Source of the DNA: Amblyomma americanum
Taxonomy: Eukaryota; Arthropoda; Arachnida; Ixodida; Ixodidae
Reading direction: 5' to 3'
Length of the DNA stretch: 64,000 nt
Assembly: GCF_052857255.1 (NCBI RefSeq)
Contig: NC_135498.1
Location: 89,694,257-89,758,256, forward strand
In this document: positions 31,127-41,003 of the stretch, one piece after another
Layout of the letters: each line of letters begins with the position of its first letter
Position numbering within the stretch: the stretch's first letter is position 1
Notes under the pieces: model-generated
Told to the model about the DNA's origin: nothing
What the model saw: the letters and a program-made list of their open reading frames with translations, nothing else
The model's database searches: none
Position numbers and translations under genes: made by a program

Positions 31127-32822
31127 GGTACAGTTGCGCGCGTTATTAGTTCATGATAGAGCAATAATAACACTCGCGCACAGCACTATGCTGACTACAG
31201 CTGGAGCAGGGCACCCAGTTGTTAATCGTGATAGGTAGCACTCGCGGAGCGTTCGGTCACTGCTCATAACTACCTGGCGGAAAACAGACGGGACGTTAAG
31301 CCCGTCTGTCCTCTTCATCTGCATCTGATCCTCTTCATCTGCAAGCAGCCCTTGGTAACAGCACGCCGGGAGGAAAGGCGCCGGTCGATGTCCAGGCCAA
31401 GGTACGGCACCGATTTACGCCAAAGTACCAGAGTCCCGCCAAATGACAGTGGCGGAAGGCGCGCGCGGTCGCGAAACGCAAGCCATGGCCTCCTATTTGT
31501 CCGCGCTCAGCGACAGACCGAGGCCGTGCAAGGAGGCGTCGATTGCTGTCAGCGCTCCCTGAAGGCACTCCCGCACGCGGACCGCCTCGCCCGGTGGCCC
31601 TCGGCACCACAGGACAATGTTGTCTGCGTATATAAACATGTACAGGCTGTTTCACACTTGGAGCGCGTGGCAGCCACGCTTCAAGTAAAGCCGCAACTCC
31701 AACGACACTATTTTCGCATACGGGCTCAGGATCAGCGCTCTTGGCGCCGCGAAACGACGGGCGTCCAAAGCAGTGCGCATCTCCATGGCACTATAGACGC
31801 TGCTGTACGTTGCTAGCGCTTCTGCCGACGCTGCTGTGTTGTTGCCAGACCTTACTGGCAGATTCTGGCCGAAACACTCTGACTGCCACTCGAAGCTTCC
31901 AGCTTTTGAAAGCGTTACAACATGTAGTTAGGCAGTAAGCTGAATTGCCGTTTATTAAGTGAAGCTTTTTTACAAATATATATGAAACTGTCGCAGTTTT
32001 GGTTACAAATATATATGCAACTGCCGCAGTTTTGCTTGGTAGGCGTGGCAAAACCTCCGCTGCCACTTCTAGCCACAAAGCTGCCTTTATAAGCGTGTTT
32101 TTGAGGCTTTTTTGGCTCGCCTGCCAGCGCGTCGGCCGCCTTTCCACTGCCGCGATCAAGCGTCGTTAACTATTTTGTTTTGCGACATAGCGCGAACAGC
32201 CTCAGCCCCACACAAAAATGTAAACAGCAAGTGAAAAGCGCGCGAAAAGCCGCACCGGATGTCGCTCGAACCACGTCCTCTCATTGGTTATGTCTGCCTG
32301 AAGTACGCCAATGAGAGACGTGACAGTGAGCAGCTTCCGGCGCTTGCGCGAGCGCTGGCGCAGATATCTAGCAGTGACAGATCTCGGCGCCTCGCCTAAG
32401 TTCGTTGGCGTCTCCTGCAGTGTGCATGCGCAGATCGGTTTCGGCGTACGCCAAGAGCACCGACACTGAGCGCGTACGCCAACGAAGTGTCGTTGGAGTT
32501 GGCCTTAATGCTGCGGGCGAGAGGCAGCGGGAATTGGTGCCTCAATGCGCATGCGCGGAAAGAGCAGCCGCCGTGTTTGTGTAGCGCATGCGTCTTTGCA
32601 GACGATTCTCCCCCCCTGTCAGCGGCAGCGGTTCGCGCGGCGCGGCGGCCACGCGCTTCCATTTTTCCTCTAAGTGTGAAAGAGCCTGTACACATGGCGT
32701 TGGCTGCTCGTGCAGAGGCAGGCCCGCACCAGCGCCATGGCCACATTATTCACAAGTGATGATAAGACAGAGCACTGCGGAAGCCACATTAAACAGAAGT
32801 GATAAGACAGAGCCCTGGGGAA
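31127..32822 (-). pseudogene. I/R1-like LINE, internally deleted minus-strand copy
   Basis: From the right, 32822-32689 and 31642-31345 give the RT between motif B and the region past YxDD (LWCRGPPGEAVRVRECLQG, then LGLSLSADK; YADD appears as Tyr-Ala-Asp-Asn near 31620). The copy then jumps to the very C-terminus and 3' UTR at 31310-31127, so the thumb, RNase H and knuckle are deleted. Near 32735-32820 a ~44-bp piece (CCACATT..GATAAGACAGAGC) is tandemly duplicated. A 1,046-bp foldback element splits the RT at a TA. The distal 3' UTR continues at 25222-25358. Confidence 0.75.
31643..32688. mobile_element. TA-flanked foldback DNA element, non-autonomous
   Basis: The 1,046-bp element starts CAGGCTGTTTCACACTTGG and ends as the inverse, CTAAGTGTGAAAGAGCCTG. 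TA lies on both sides (31641-31642, 32689-32690), and the interrupted LINE reads through correctly when the element and one TA are removed. More inverted matches lie inside (GCCGCAACTCCAACGACACT at 31690 against AGTGTCGTTGGAGTTGGCC at 32487). No transposase frame is recognised. The TA duplication suggests mobilisation by a Tc1/mariner-type transposase. Confidence 0.7.
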
Positions 32823-32825
32823 AAC

Positions 32826-33035
32826 TGGTTTTTGGGGAAAGGAAATGGCGCAGTATCTGTCTCACATACCGGCGGACACCTGAACCGCGCCGTAAGGGAA
32901 GGGATGAAGGAGGGAGTGAAACAAGAAAGGAAGTAAGAGGTATTGTCATGGAGGGCTCCGGATTAATTTCGACCATCGGGGGGTCTTTAACGTGCACTGA
33001 CATCACGCAGCAGACGGGCGCATTAGCGTTTCACC
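32826..33035 (-). repeat. Ruka-like SINE, head missing
   Basis: The minus-strand 3' module and centre are clear (GGGGAAAGGAAATGGCGCAG, then GGACACCTGAACCGCGCCG). It breaks off before the tRNA-like head. The stretch 33036-33481 holds nothing I recognise. Confidence 0.8.
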
Positions 33036-33492
33036 TGCATCAAAGGAAGCGGCCGTGCAGCAGCAGATTTGCGCAAAAGCAGGGCGTGCCAATAACAGTG
33101 GGCACTGTAATATTGCAGCCCTGCCGTGACAAGTTTCCAGAATTATAACTTTTGTGCTTTTTTCATCGAAACCAAATATCTGAGGTTTGCGAACGTTGCT
33201 CAATATAGTTCGCCGTTTTTTTTTTGTTTACCTCCCCGTCTGTATGTCGTGCTATTTTTCGCAGTTTATCGTAACTCTTTGGTTTTCGTCTCCGCAGGTT
33301 TTTCACGAGCCAAAAGTGTCCATAAGAGGTATTTCATTTTGAAGCAACTGAATATAGTTAATTACACGTTGGTTCCTAATTCTGGTCAAAAAATGCAGAT
33401 CAGCAAATGCGCAGCTTTATCGCTTTAGAAGAGTTGTCAGCCCGTAGCAGTGAAGAGGTCATCCTCAAAAGCCACATCGCCTAATTGCACAA

Positions 33493-33807
33493 CGCCCCGC
33501 CGCGGTGGCTCAGTGGTTAGGGCGCTCGACTACTGATCCGGAGTTCTCGGGTTCGAACCCGACCGCGGCGGCTGCGTTTTTATGGAGGAAAAACGCTAAG
33601 GCGCCCGTGTGCTGTGCGATGTCAGTGCACGTTAAAGATCCCCAGGTGGTCGAAATTATTCCGGAGCTCTCCACTACGGCACCTATTCTTCCTTTCTTCT
33701 TTCACTCCCTCCTTTATCCCTTCCCTTACGGCGCGGTTCAGGTGTCCAAAGATATATGAGACAGATACTGCGCCATTTCCTTTCCCCCAAAAAACCAATT
33801 ATTATAT
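33493..33807 (+). repeat. Ruka-like SINE, full length
   Basis: It has the complete head (A box TGGCTCAGTGG, B box GGTTCGAACCC), body and tail. The 11-bp target duplication TAATTGCACAA lies at 33482-33492 and 33808-33818. A tRNA-Ala-like sequence starts 12 bases after the second copy. Confidence 0.92.
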
Positions 33808-33830
33808 TAATTGCACAAGACCCACTCGTC

Positions 33831-33902
33831 GGGTGTCTAGTTCAGTGGTAGAGCGCTCGCCTTGCATGCGAAAAGTCCCGGGTTCAAATCCCGGCACCTC
33901 CA
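33831..33902 (+). tRNA. tRNA-Ala(TGC)-like gene, possibly a pseudogene
   Basis: This 72-nt sequence has a D arm (GTTC..GAGC), an anticodon loop CTTGCAT with anticodon TGC and T33 in place, a perfect T stem (CCGGG/CCCGG with loop TTCAAAT) and discriminator A. The acceptor stem GGGTGTC/CACCTCC has two mismatches and one G-T pair, and the outermost anticodon-stem pair is mismatched. A T-run that could end Pol III transcription follows at about 33929. It is either a weakened gene or a young pseudogene. Confidence 0.6.
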
Positions 33903-34154
33903 CTGGTCGTATTTTACTGCTTTAAACCTTTTTTCCCTCCTAAAACTTTTCACGCCCACTTAAGACCACGCAGTTGATTCTTCAACATGTCCGGCTCGAA
34001 TGTTTCGAAATGTTGCGAGGAGCGTCCTGTGCCAATTAATTCAAGATTCAAAGCTATCGCTCAAGAAGGCGCCATAGTAAATTGCCTGGTTGAATCTGCT
34101 TGCCGCAGTAGTTGGCAAGTTGGATGGCATTCAAAGCAGCTGAACTGCATTGAA

Positions 34155-34345
34155 AGAAACCGCAGCGGTGGCCAAGTTGTTGAGAATTCGCCTCGCATGC
34201 GGTAGGTGCGGGGTGCGATCCCCAGTGTCGCCGGGTACCCACGGGTGATACAAGGGTACAAGCTTTCCGCTGGCCTGGTGCTTGGCTTATCTGGGTCTTC
34301 GAAAATGGGTCTTTACCCAACTTTGTGTAGTCGTAAACACCTTGT
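34155..34345 (+). repeat. tRNA-derived SINE, family C, uninterrupted
   Basis: It has the tRNA-like head (GGCCAAGTTGTTGAG, then GGGGTGCGATCCCCAG), then GTCGCCGGGTACCCACGGG and GTACAAGCTTTCCGCTGG. It matches 11619-11706 plus 12089-12175 once the solo LTR there is removed. Confidence 0.7.
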
Positions 34346-34675
34346 GCCATGGCGCTCTTCGGCCACAGATGCCCTTGCAACATAGCATAAAATCCATTAT
34401 ACTCTTCGAAGAGACTTGCAGAGTCTGCCGTCCTGTACAATTTCTGTGCGATTGCAAGCCTCGGTGTTTGAAAAGGATGTAGTGATCACGGGTGAGATAC
34501 ACTCTATTACAGAGAGTAAATTAATTAAACATATGTATGCTATTGCAGAATATTCGAGCCACCTTGCTGATTAGTGATTGCCTTTGAACAGAGTGCCTGA
34601 TCGGCAGTTATACATTTAAAAAATTAGCTTTTTTTTACATATGGCGAAGAGGCAAACCTAATACCGGTATTATGC

Positions 34676-35338
34676 CAGGGAAGACTTTCAAAGTCTTCAG
34701 GGGAGACTTTCAAAAATAGGCTTATTGGGGTTAAATTATGGCTTTTACGGCGTAGTATTACCAGTGTTGGCGGACACCAGAACACCGGTGAATCGGCTTG
34801 AGTGGTAAGCTGGTTAACTAATTTTTAACAACCAACTTTTTAACTAGTAGAGTTAAGCGCCCAGTTGCAATTGGAGATTTGTAGTCTGTCGTTAGCAATA
34901 TCCGCACAAGTTTTTGTTTTTTTCGAAAATGCGATAATCCTCGGCGCTGTGGCTTGACAAAATTTGGCTACATCGTACCAAAATACATGCGCTTTCGAAA
35001 AGCATGCAGACAAAGCAACCTTTCCAGTGAACCTAACTAGTTGAAAAAGGCAAATTTTTGTCCAGCCACAGAGCCGATGATAGTCGCATTTTCGAAATTC
35101 TGAAAACTAATGTAACTACTACTGAAGACCAGCTACAAATCTCCGATTGCAACTAGGCGCCTAACACTACTAGTAAAGAAGCTAATTATTAAAGAATAAT
35201 TTACTAACTTACTACTTAGGACTATTCACCGGTTTTCTGGTGTCCGCCAAAACCCTTAAATATTATTTACAAATGCGAAATTTTTACCCCAGAAAGTCTA
35301 TTTTTCAAAATTTCTGAGTCTTCTCTGAAATTTAACAC
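34676..35338. repeat. Large imperfect palindrome, about 660 bp
   Basis: Left and right halves are inverse copies along nearly their whole length. Examples are 34768-34794 against 35224-35250 (one mismatch), the GTTGCAATTGGAGATTTGTA block at 34864 against 35135-35155, and the CGAAAATGCGATAATCCTCG block against 35070-35095. The centre is near 35005. No coding frame and no clear target duplication are seen. It is probably a foldback/MITE-type element. Confidence 0.75.
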
Positions 35339-35339
35339 C

Positions 35340-36279
35340 TGGTATATCTGTTGTTGTCCTTAGAGAGGACCCATGCACTGTCGGACATATAATTCGCGTC
35401 CATTTCATTTCATTCTCGTCTCGAGTTCTTTGAGCCCATTTCTCTTGCACTGCATCCTTTTGGAAATATATAGATAAATCAGCACACACAAAAAGCGAAA
35501 ATAACGTTGGGCGCGCTGTCACTAGCGAAGGTAAGCTGAAGGAACGAAAAGTGGCTGATGAGGGACGCTCCCCAAGACTCGTGGGCCGCAATGAGTATCT
35601 ATGAGCGATCCTAGAATTATGGTACGCCTTTCCTGCTGTGTGCTTCATGCCTACATCTACTCTTGACGAGGAGATATGCCTTTATATCACTGTAAAAAAG
35701 GCACTGTTTGAGGCAAAACCTGTCAGTAAATTGTTGCCGGAGGCTTTCAGTAACCTGTTAAATGGAGGTTTCATAAAAATGATTGTCTCCGTAGAAAGAA
35801 ACACGGAGAGATGGTGCACGAATAATGCAAGATACAGGAAATGCAGCACGGAGGAAATGAATATAAATATGGAGGACACCATAACAAATTTACAGAGCAA
35901 AAAGTTTTTACAGCAGCTCGTACTAAATTTTTTTTTGTTATTTATCCCGGCCTCTGCAGAGGACGACAATGCACTATAACGGACACAAAGCGCAGAATGC
36001 ACACACAGTAACAATATTATCAGTGTTGCCTAATTAATGCATTGAGTGCTTGGCATTGATATGTGGTTGCTCCTACCAATATATAAACTCCCTTACTGGG
36101 GCTCCTGTGGAGCTTGCCGATTATTTCGTTATTTCACATTTCACCAAATCACAATTGATTACACAAACAGCCACTTCATCATCTCACCACCTCACCATAC
36201 ACAAGATTAAAAATACACTGCGGTCTGGCGGCAACTGCAGACAAACTACTACATTTCACTGTACCTCCTCCATCGCTAC
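35340..36279. other. Unrecognised sequence
   Basis: A 113-residue frame at 35638-35979 has no recognisable domain and a hydrophobic end (FFLLFIPAS). I cannot support it as a gene. The part from about 36050 may already belong to the 5' UTR of the following LINE. Confidence 0.35.
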
Positions 36280-36786
36280 CACCACACCTTGACGTTGCCA
36301 CTCTGCTCAATACGTAGGGCGGCAAAGGTCACCGTCATGCACTACCTTTGGGATCACAGCAGCAGCGGCAGCGCAGAGTGCAGCAGCTATAGGAATTCTT
36401 TCTCGATTTGCAGGCCCCCTCTCTGGATTGCATGGTCGACCACTTGCTACCATTATCAGCCTATGTGCCATCAGCAAGCGTGCCATCAGCAAACGTGCCG
36501 CTAACGATAGGGGCGGTGGCCGTCATTTCTTGGAGATAGTACGACGGTGCTTCCGCTGGTTGGCGCTAAGATCACCCCGGATTGCTTAGAAGGACATGGA
36601 TCCGAGAGCCGGTCATCACAACAGCAGCGGCAACGAAGAGTGCAGCAGCTGTAGGAATTTTTTCTACATTTACAGGTTAGTTCTTGCCACTGACGATCTT
36701 TGTTTCATCTGAAGTAGTCTGCTGTCACTGCTGCTGGAATCACTGCTTATTTATAGTTGCTTTACTCTTTTGTTTGACCATTGAAC
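36280..36786 (+). promoter_or_regulatory. 5' UTR of CR1/L2-group LINE with repeated block
   Basis: A ~65-bp block (ATCACAGCAGCAGCGGCAGC, then AGAGTGCAGCAGCT, then AGGAATT) occurs at 36353 and again at 36615, 262 bp apart and about 85% alike. Repeated 5' UTR units often carry LINE promoters. Promoter activity here is inference, and the exact 5' end of the element is not fixed. Confidence 0.45.
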
Positions 36787-37539
36787 ATGCCAAACTGCGC
36801 CGAACTGTCCAAAATGATAGATGAATTACAGTCAAAACTTGAAGTTGATATTGATAGCCTTGTGGAAAACATTTTTGACAAGTTAGTATTGAAGTATGAA
36901 TCCTCAGGAATAGATATTTTGAAAGTGAAGAGCCAGATGGACAGTCTCGAGTCCAGTTTGGTATCCCTAATACAGCAAGTAGAGGAGTTGCGCAACGAGA
37001 ATTCCCTCCTTGCAGTTGAAAACCAAGAGCTGAGGTCTAAAAACAGTGAGCTAACAAGCAAGATTGCTGGTCTTGAACAGTATTCAAGAATGAATAACGT
37101 TGAAGTGAAGGGCGTTGCTTGCACACAAGGTGAAGATTGTGTAACCATCACACAAACCATTGGCGAGGAAATTGGATGCCCGGTGACTCCCGCTGACCTC
37201 GATGTGGCTCATCGTGTTCCCACAAAAAACAAAAATCAAAAGAATATCCTCGCCCGCTTTTTCTCGAGAAAAAAAGCAGATTTTGTGAGCAAAGCGCGGG
37301 GAGCTCGTCTCACCTTGTTCAACATGGATATCGGTGCCTCTGAGGACAGTCCCTTTTTCTTTGTCAATGATCACCTGACTGCAGGAAACAAGGCATTGTT
37401 CGCTAAGGCTTTGTCGCTGAAGAAAGGCAAAAAGTGGAAGTTCTTCTGGACGGACAACTGCATGATTAAGGCACAGAAAACGACAAACAGTACTGTGTAC
37501 CCCATCACTAACGAGTCTGACCTGTCACTAGTAGTGTAA
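36787..37539 (+). CDS. CR1/L2-group LINE ORF1 protein
   Basis: An intact 250-residue frame starts at the ATG at 36787. Residues 1-45 are helical, followed by a long coiled coil at about residues 50-98 (VEELRNENSLLAVENQELRS). A conserved C-terminal domain follows (QYSRMNNVEVKGV, then LDVAHRVPT, then NILARFFSRKKADFV, ending FFWTDNCMIKAQK), of the type found in many LINE ORF1 proteins and resembling baculovirus FP-like domains. The probable role is to bind LINE RNA as an oligomer. No stop or frameshift is seen, in contrast to ORF2 downstream, where three insertions have landed. The stop at 37539 is about 85 bases before the first readable ORF2 residues. Confidence 0.75.
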   Translation: MPNCAELSKMIDELQSKLEVDIDSLVENIFDKLVLKYESSGIDILKVKSQMDSLESSLVSLIQQVEELRNENSLLAVENQELRSKNSELTSKIAGLEQYSRMNNVEVKGVACTQGEDCVTITQTIGEEIGCPVTPADLDVAHRVPTKNKNQKNILARFFSRKKADFVSKARGARLTLFNMDIGASEDSPFFFVNDHLTAGNKALFAKALSLKKGKKWKFFWTDNCMIKAQKTTNSTVYPITNESDLSLVV

Positions 37540-37970
37540 ACTATTCGCCTCGGCTACGGTTGTTCCCCCGATGTTCTCCTATTTTCGACCAATCAGCTAA
37601 AAAACTTTTTATCGGATTCCACTCGCTCAGAAATTCATCAAAATGCAAGAAGTATTAGAAAAACTATGATGCTATTTTCGATACTCTTTTTATGTTTCCC
37701 AACCCATTTTCAGTTATCAGAATTTCAGAGACTTAGTTAAGTGAGCATGATAAAAAATATGTTCTCGTTTCCTTCATACGCCGCAGAATTCTCCCACAGA
37801 CAACTTTCCAAGCATGATGGAGCTGCCTTATATATATCCCATCAGTTCGCTTATAAACGAAAAAGTGACTTAGAATTGAACATACCTCCCAGTGAATCTG
37901 TTTGGATAGAATTTGATTCCTTATTCCTAGACGTCGATAATAGAAAATTAATATTTGCCGGTATTTATAG

Positions 37971-38216
37971 ACCCGCCGCGGTGGCTCAGTGGTTAGGGCG
38001 CTCGACTACTGATCTGGTGTTCCCGGGTTCGAACCCGACCGCGGCGGCTGCGTTTTTATGGAGGAAAAACGCTAAGGCGCCCGTGTGCTGTGCGATGTCA
38101 GTGCACGTTAAAGATCCCCAGGTGGTCGAAATTATTCCGGAGCCCTCCACTACGGCACCTCCTTCTTCCCTTCTTCTTCAACTTCCTCTCTTGTCCCTTC
38201 CTTATAAAAAAAAAAA

Positions 38217-38269
<53 letters not shown>

Positions 38270-38349
38270 GCTGTTCAGGTGTCAGCCGATATGTGAGACA
38301 GATACTGCGCCATTTCCTTCCCCCAAAACCAATTATTATTATTATTATT
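37971..38349 (+). repeat. Ruka-like SINE nested in LINE ORF2
   Basis: It is full length, with 10-bp target duplication GTATTTATAG at 37961-37970 and 38350-38359. Unlike other copies, the C/T-rich centre is followed by A-rich sequence and a long (AAT)n run (about 38209-38270) that replaces part of the CGGCGCGG module. Confidence 0.92.
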
Positions 38350-38445
38350 GTATTTATAGGTCACCGTCGTCGCCAGTTGTCGATTTCGGTTACGCACTTC
38401 AAGAGAAACTAGGTATTCTCGCATCTGAGAATGCAAATGTCGTAA

Positions 38446-38564
38446 CCCAAGCAGCACAGGTCATCGGCCCAATATTGCAACAGGATGGTCATATCCTGGT
38501 CCTTTGTAGGGCCAGCTTTGCCAATACAGTTGCAATGTTGGGCCAATTACCTGTGCTGCTGGGG
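38446..38564. mobile_element. 119-bp MITE with 36-bp inverted repeats
   Basis: The left arm at 38446-38481 (CCCAAGCAGCACAGGTCATC onward) and the right arm at 38529-38564 match at 32 of 36 positions when inverted. The LINE frame reads through if the element and one AA are removed, so the target duplication is probably AA. There is no coding capacity. The superfamily is unknown. Confidence 0.75.
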
Positions 38565-39495
38565 AATAGTAGGTGAGATAAACATCAATCTTCTCGATGA
38601 GTCTGCTCTAGATACCATAAACTACAGCAGCTCATTCCATAGCTTTGGTTTCGAGTGCATCATCACGGTTCCAACTCGATGCATCATTTCTGGTAGTAAC
38701 AGACACTGATCACGCCTTGACAAATGTATTATACCTTCCAGAAGCTGGCGTCCTTGAAATAGAAATTGTAGATCCTTTCCCGATATTCATGCACTTTCCT
38801 AGTACAACTCAAATCCACACCAGAACGATATACAGTAAGATTGTCTTGGATAAAGAAAATTTCTTGACTGCAGTGGCTGAAGCTGACTGGCAGTCGATTA
38901 TGTTAGTGCATGATCCTCAAGAAGCTTATTCGCAGTTTGTATCACTTCTGACCTCATTACTTCAATCCCATTCAGATATAAGAAAATGCAAAAAATAACT
39001 AGCTTCGTTACAGAACCCTTGGCAAACAGAGCCTTCTTAAAGCAATGCGCAAAAAGAAAATTTGTACAAAAAACAAAACAAAAAGGCAGCCCTTCAACCT
39101 TAAACTTTTTGCTAGTTGCAAGAAATACAAGAATACCTTGCCTGCATTATTAAAAACACATAAAAGGACCTATTATGAACAAAAGTTTTATGAGTGTGGC
39201 ACCAATATGCAGAAAATGTGGTAAATAGTTAATTCATTCTTAGGAAGAAACGATAAGCGCGAAGATGTTACTTTGATCCAACAAAACGGTGTCAAATACA
39301 GTAACCCGAAAGAAATTGCAACTGCTTTTAATTGTTTATTTAATGAGAGCAACAGTTAAAACTCCTAAGGAAGCTCTCCAACCCTCTTTATCCAGTCGCC
39401 TCCCCCCACTCTTTCTTTCTCTTTCTATCCACATCACAGCAAATAGTTGACATTATACGTAATTTGAAAATAACAAGTCCTGGCCTTGATAATAT

Positions 39496-41003
39496 TGTTA
39501 CGTGGTGGCAAGCCAAGGAAGGCACGACATGATGGCAGAATGAAGATATGATTTTAATGGCTCAAGGGCCTAGCGCGAGCACTCCGTCCCGCGCCACTGC
39601 ACTCTTCTTCGTCTTCATAACATGACCCCGGTCCTCAGAGCGATCGTCCCGATCGATTGCTTGAATTACAAATTGTGAGGTGACGATGAGGATGATCAGG
39701 AAGGATAGAAGATGAAAGGCTTGCCACAAATATGAAGGAGATGATCTGGTGGACGGTTGCCCCCGGAGCTTCAGGTCCGCGGTCGGTCACCCACTGCCGA
39801 AGGTCAAGGGTTGAGGGATCGCCGCACAGCCTGGGCGGTGGTGCCGTCTTGGTTCGGGTCGTAGTCGGGTCATCGTACGTCAGATCCTGGTCGTCGTGTC
39901 TTGTGTTCGGGGCTGGGGACGGGGCGGGGGAAAGCAGCTGGTCGGTTCTGGTCAGTTCGAGCTGGGGTTGAGCCGGGCGGCGGAGCCCAGGTCCCCTCGG
40001 CCGACGACGAAGGCGAGCAGAAGGCGGCGATGCTCCGGGGACTAGGATTACGATGAGAACCCAGCACCTCACACCAAATGTTACGTGGTGGCAAGCCAAA
40101 GAAGGCACGCCATGATGGCAGAATGAAGATATGATTTTAATGACTCAAGGGAAGGAAGGAAGGAAGGCCTCAGGCGTTGCTGGCACATACCCGCTACGGG
40201 GGAGTGGCCAAGACACAGGCGGTTAATTACTTGATACAGGAAATTTTTGATGGGAAAAGCAGTGGAAATAGTATGTAGTCTGATAGATTGGAAGATGGAA
40301 GGAAAGGGGTCCAGTTAACTTGGAGATCGAAGACGGGACAATTGCTTAATGTGCATAATAGTACACAATGCCTGTAATGTTGCAATGTCTTACTGGCTGA
40401 GATCGGGAAAAAGAAATTAGAATGGGAGTCGCTGCGTTTCTTGAAGAAAATTTTGCACAGCAGAGCGCACACTCCTGTCGCTTCGTCCAAGCAAAGAAGC
40501 GCCAATGGAAAGAACAACCGCGGAAGACACAGGCAAGCCCAGTTGATGAAATGGAATTTGCAGAAGACGCTTCCTCAAATGAGAAAAGCGGCGGCAGAAC
40601 AGCAGGAAGTGATCTATTGTCTCAGGTTCGGCACAAAAAGGGAACAGTGGGGAAGCTGCCAGGCCAGATCTGTGAAGGTAGAAATTTAGAAGGGGAACCC
40701 GGCAACGCAAGCGCGTGAAAGAGACCTCTAGTCTGCGTGAGCGCCAGTCTTTGCTACTCCAAGGATGCAGAAGATGCTGATATTCGGGAGATGATGTAAG
40801 AGCCGAGGCAGCAAATTCCTGAAATATTGTGTAGCTGCGAAACCTCACCGCAGCTGTATATGCACACGATGGTAGGACAGCAACAATTGGGCCGCTGAGA
40901 GAGGCTCTTGCTAAGGAATCTGCAACCTCATTTAAGTGAAAGCCCATGTGACCTGGTCGCCATGTGAGTGGTCGCCACTGCGCTCTTCTTCGTCTTCATA
41001 CCA
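39496..41003 (-). mobile_element. Miniature LTR element (TRIM-like) nested in LINE
   Basis: The 127-bp LTR at 39496-39622 (TGTTACGTGGTGGCAAGCC to CTTCATAACA) repeats from 40079 and resumes to 41003 after a LINE insertion. The internal part is only ~456 bp. On the minus strand the first LTR is followed within two bases by TGGTGTGAGGTGCTGGG, a primer-binding-site-like sequence, and the other end has a G-rich tract before the LTR. The flanks AATAT/ATAT at 39491-39495 and 41004-41007 give a 4-5 bp duplication, and the host LINE frame is restored without it. The 157-residue minus-strand frame inside (39635-40108) is proline-rich with no gag or pol motif. Confidence 0.7.
40148..40970 (-). pseudogene. 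I-like LINE C-terminal fragment nested in the TRIM LTR
   Basis: On the minus strand, the end of RNase H is read first (TWRPGHMGFHLNEVADSLARA, with the final aspartate). A helical stretch and the C-terminal zinc knuckle follow (PFCAEPETIDHFLLFCRRF: C, H and C visible). An open frame of 176 residues ends near 40417. The tail is (TTCC)n at 40150-40166. The fragment sits inside the second LTR, and about 23 bases of the LTR are absent at the join. I see no certain target duplication. Confidence 0.75.

Larger units (their letters stand above)
37620..39480 (+). pseudogene. CR1/L2-group LINE ORF2 endonuclease part, twice interrupted
   Basis: The endonuclease starts near 37625 (HQNARSIRKNYDAIFDTLF) and continues through KHDGAALYISHQF and ESVWIEFDSLFLD to IFAGIYR. 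A SINE interrupts it at 37971. After the SINE, the frame resumes with PSSPVVDFGYALQEKLGIL, is cut by a 119-bp MITE at 38446, and resumes with IVGEININLLDES and FECIITVPTRC. The linker to the RT extends to SPGLDNI at about 39495, with several stops in 39000-39400. Removing the insertions with one copy of each duplication leaves reading continuity at the three insertion points. Confidence 0.75.

Noticed and set aside
35638..35979. 113-residue frame, considered as a small host gene
   Set aside because: No recognisable family, no repeat of the frame elsewhere and a chance-length frame in AT-rich DNA.
39635..40108. 157-residue proline-rich minus-strand frame
   Set aside because: It lies between the TRIM LTRs but shows no gag, protease or RT motif; its composition explains its openness.
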